In this document: positions 63,723 to 64,000 of the stretch, one piece after another
Position numbering within the stretch: position 1 is the stretch's first letter
Layout of the letters: each line of letters begins with the position of its first letter
Source of the DNA: an uncultured Verrucomicrobia subdivision 3 bacterium
Lineage (GTDB): Bacteria > Verrucomicrobiota > Verrucomicrobiia > Limisphaerales > UBA11358
Assembly (NCBI GenBank): GCA_903835255.1
Contig: CAILMI010000013.1
Coordinates: 26,453-90,452 of the forward strand
Direction of reading: 5' to 3'
Length of the DNA: 64,000 nt
Notes under the pieces: generated by a model
What the model was told of the DNA's origin: nothing
Database searches by the model: none
What the model saw: the letters and a program-made list of their open reading frames with translations, nothing else
Made by a program: the position numbers and the translations under genes

Positions 63723-64000
63723 CTCTTGCGGTGCCGTGGAACCCCCTGTAATCCACGTCACATTTAAAAACTTGCCGCTGCTTTGCGACCTGACAACACT
63801 GACCACCCGGAAATGACCCCAAACGCCACAAAATTTACCCGCCTCAGGCCTCTAAACAGGTTTTGCTTTTTGCCGTAAAGATTGTGTGCCAGTCACTGCT
63901 GTCCCGTTTAAAAGGCTAATAAACATTGATGATTATAATTATCGGTTAGCTGGGGTGGTGGTGGGAGTTGAGAAAGAGCCTGTGAAATGGGCATTTTCTC

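Noticed and set aside
63142..63816. 224-residue plus-strand frame
   Set aside because: Half overlaps the methyltransferase and half is translation of repeat R4.

Overview
The window is a GC-rich bacterial chromosome segment with about 55 protein genes, one tRNA, no rRNA, no insertion sequence and no CRISPR array. The mix of genes points to a free-living, diderm member of the Verrucomicrobiota: a DUF1559-like pseudopilin with a terminal ADGH motif, many lipoproteins and an outer-membrane porin, GH105/DUF4861 and kdu pectin genes, a GDYXXLXY/DUF2157 pair, an imelysin/di-haem oxidase pair, and Verrucomicrobia-style interspersed palindromic repeats. The phylum is inferred from gene content; no marker gene was compared.

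Layout. 1-3243: a partial roadblock-type gene running off the left edge, divergent from a REC-DUF4388-roadblock regulator and two small coupled genes. 3306-11440: uppP, a LysM lipoprotein, an EF-hand protein, argG, a pseudopilin, a TrmN6-like methylase, a CDF metal transporter and an MFS carrier. 11907-21690: a sulfatase-fold protein that has lost its active site, an AmpG-like carrier, DUF554, an Hsp70, an iron-type alcohol dehydrogenase, a cupin, stand-alone coaB and hisF. 21853-27127: a six-gene outer-membrane lipoprotein operon (CsgG-like twice, COG3014-like, YcfL-like, LpoB-like) closed by a strong terminator. 27449-37605: smpB, rpoZ, ispA, then a putative phosphate porin and pstSCAB-phoU with two Pho-box-like sites, then rpsB-tsf. 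37936-47090: tRNA-Thr, imelysin and di-haem oxidase, cysS, tmk, DUF4404, and tyrA-aroA-cmk-plsC. 47212-54266: GDYXXLXY/DUF2157 and a pectin/rhamnogalacturonan degradation run (two GH105 enzymes, kduD, kduI). 54396-63370: a lone receiver protein, a 1165-residue LplT-PlsC-AMP ligase fusion, an RmlC-like epimerase with a glycosyltransferase, and a nucleobase permease coupled to a methyltransferase.

How genes work together. The pst block is a complete phosphate uptake system with its own candidate outer-membrane pore. The kdu/GH105 genes take unsaturated uronyl oligosaccharides to 2-keto-3-deoxygluconate. The lipoprotein operon probably acts at the outer membrane on peptidoglycan synthase control or envelope assembly. 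tyrA-aroA-cmk-plsC overlap by 4 nt at two junctions and form a housekeeping operon.

Four families of non-coding repeats fill most of the larger gaps: R1 (three copies, 4148, 5158 and inverted at 27182), R2 (two copies, 11492 and 35621), R3 (a run of short dyads at 60640-60872) and R4 (five short AATTCG-rich units at 63401-63722). The best candidates for under-described biology are the roadblock cluster at the left edge, the lipoprotein operon, the active-site-dead sulfatase, and the permease/methyltransferase pair.
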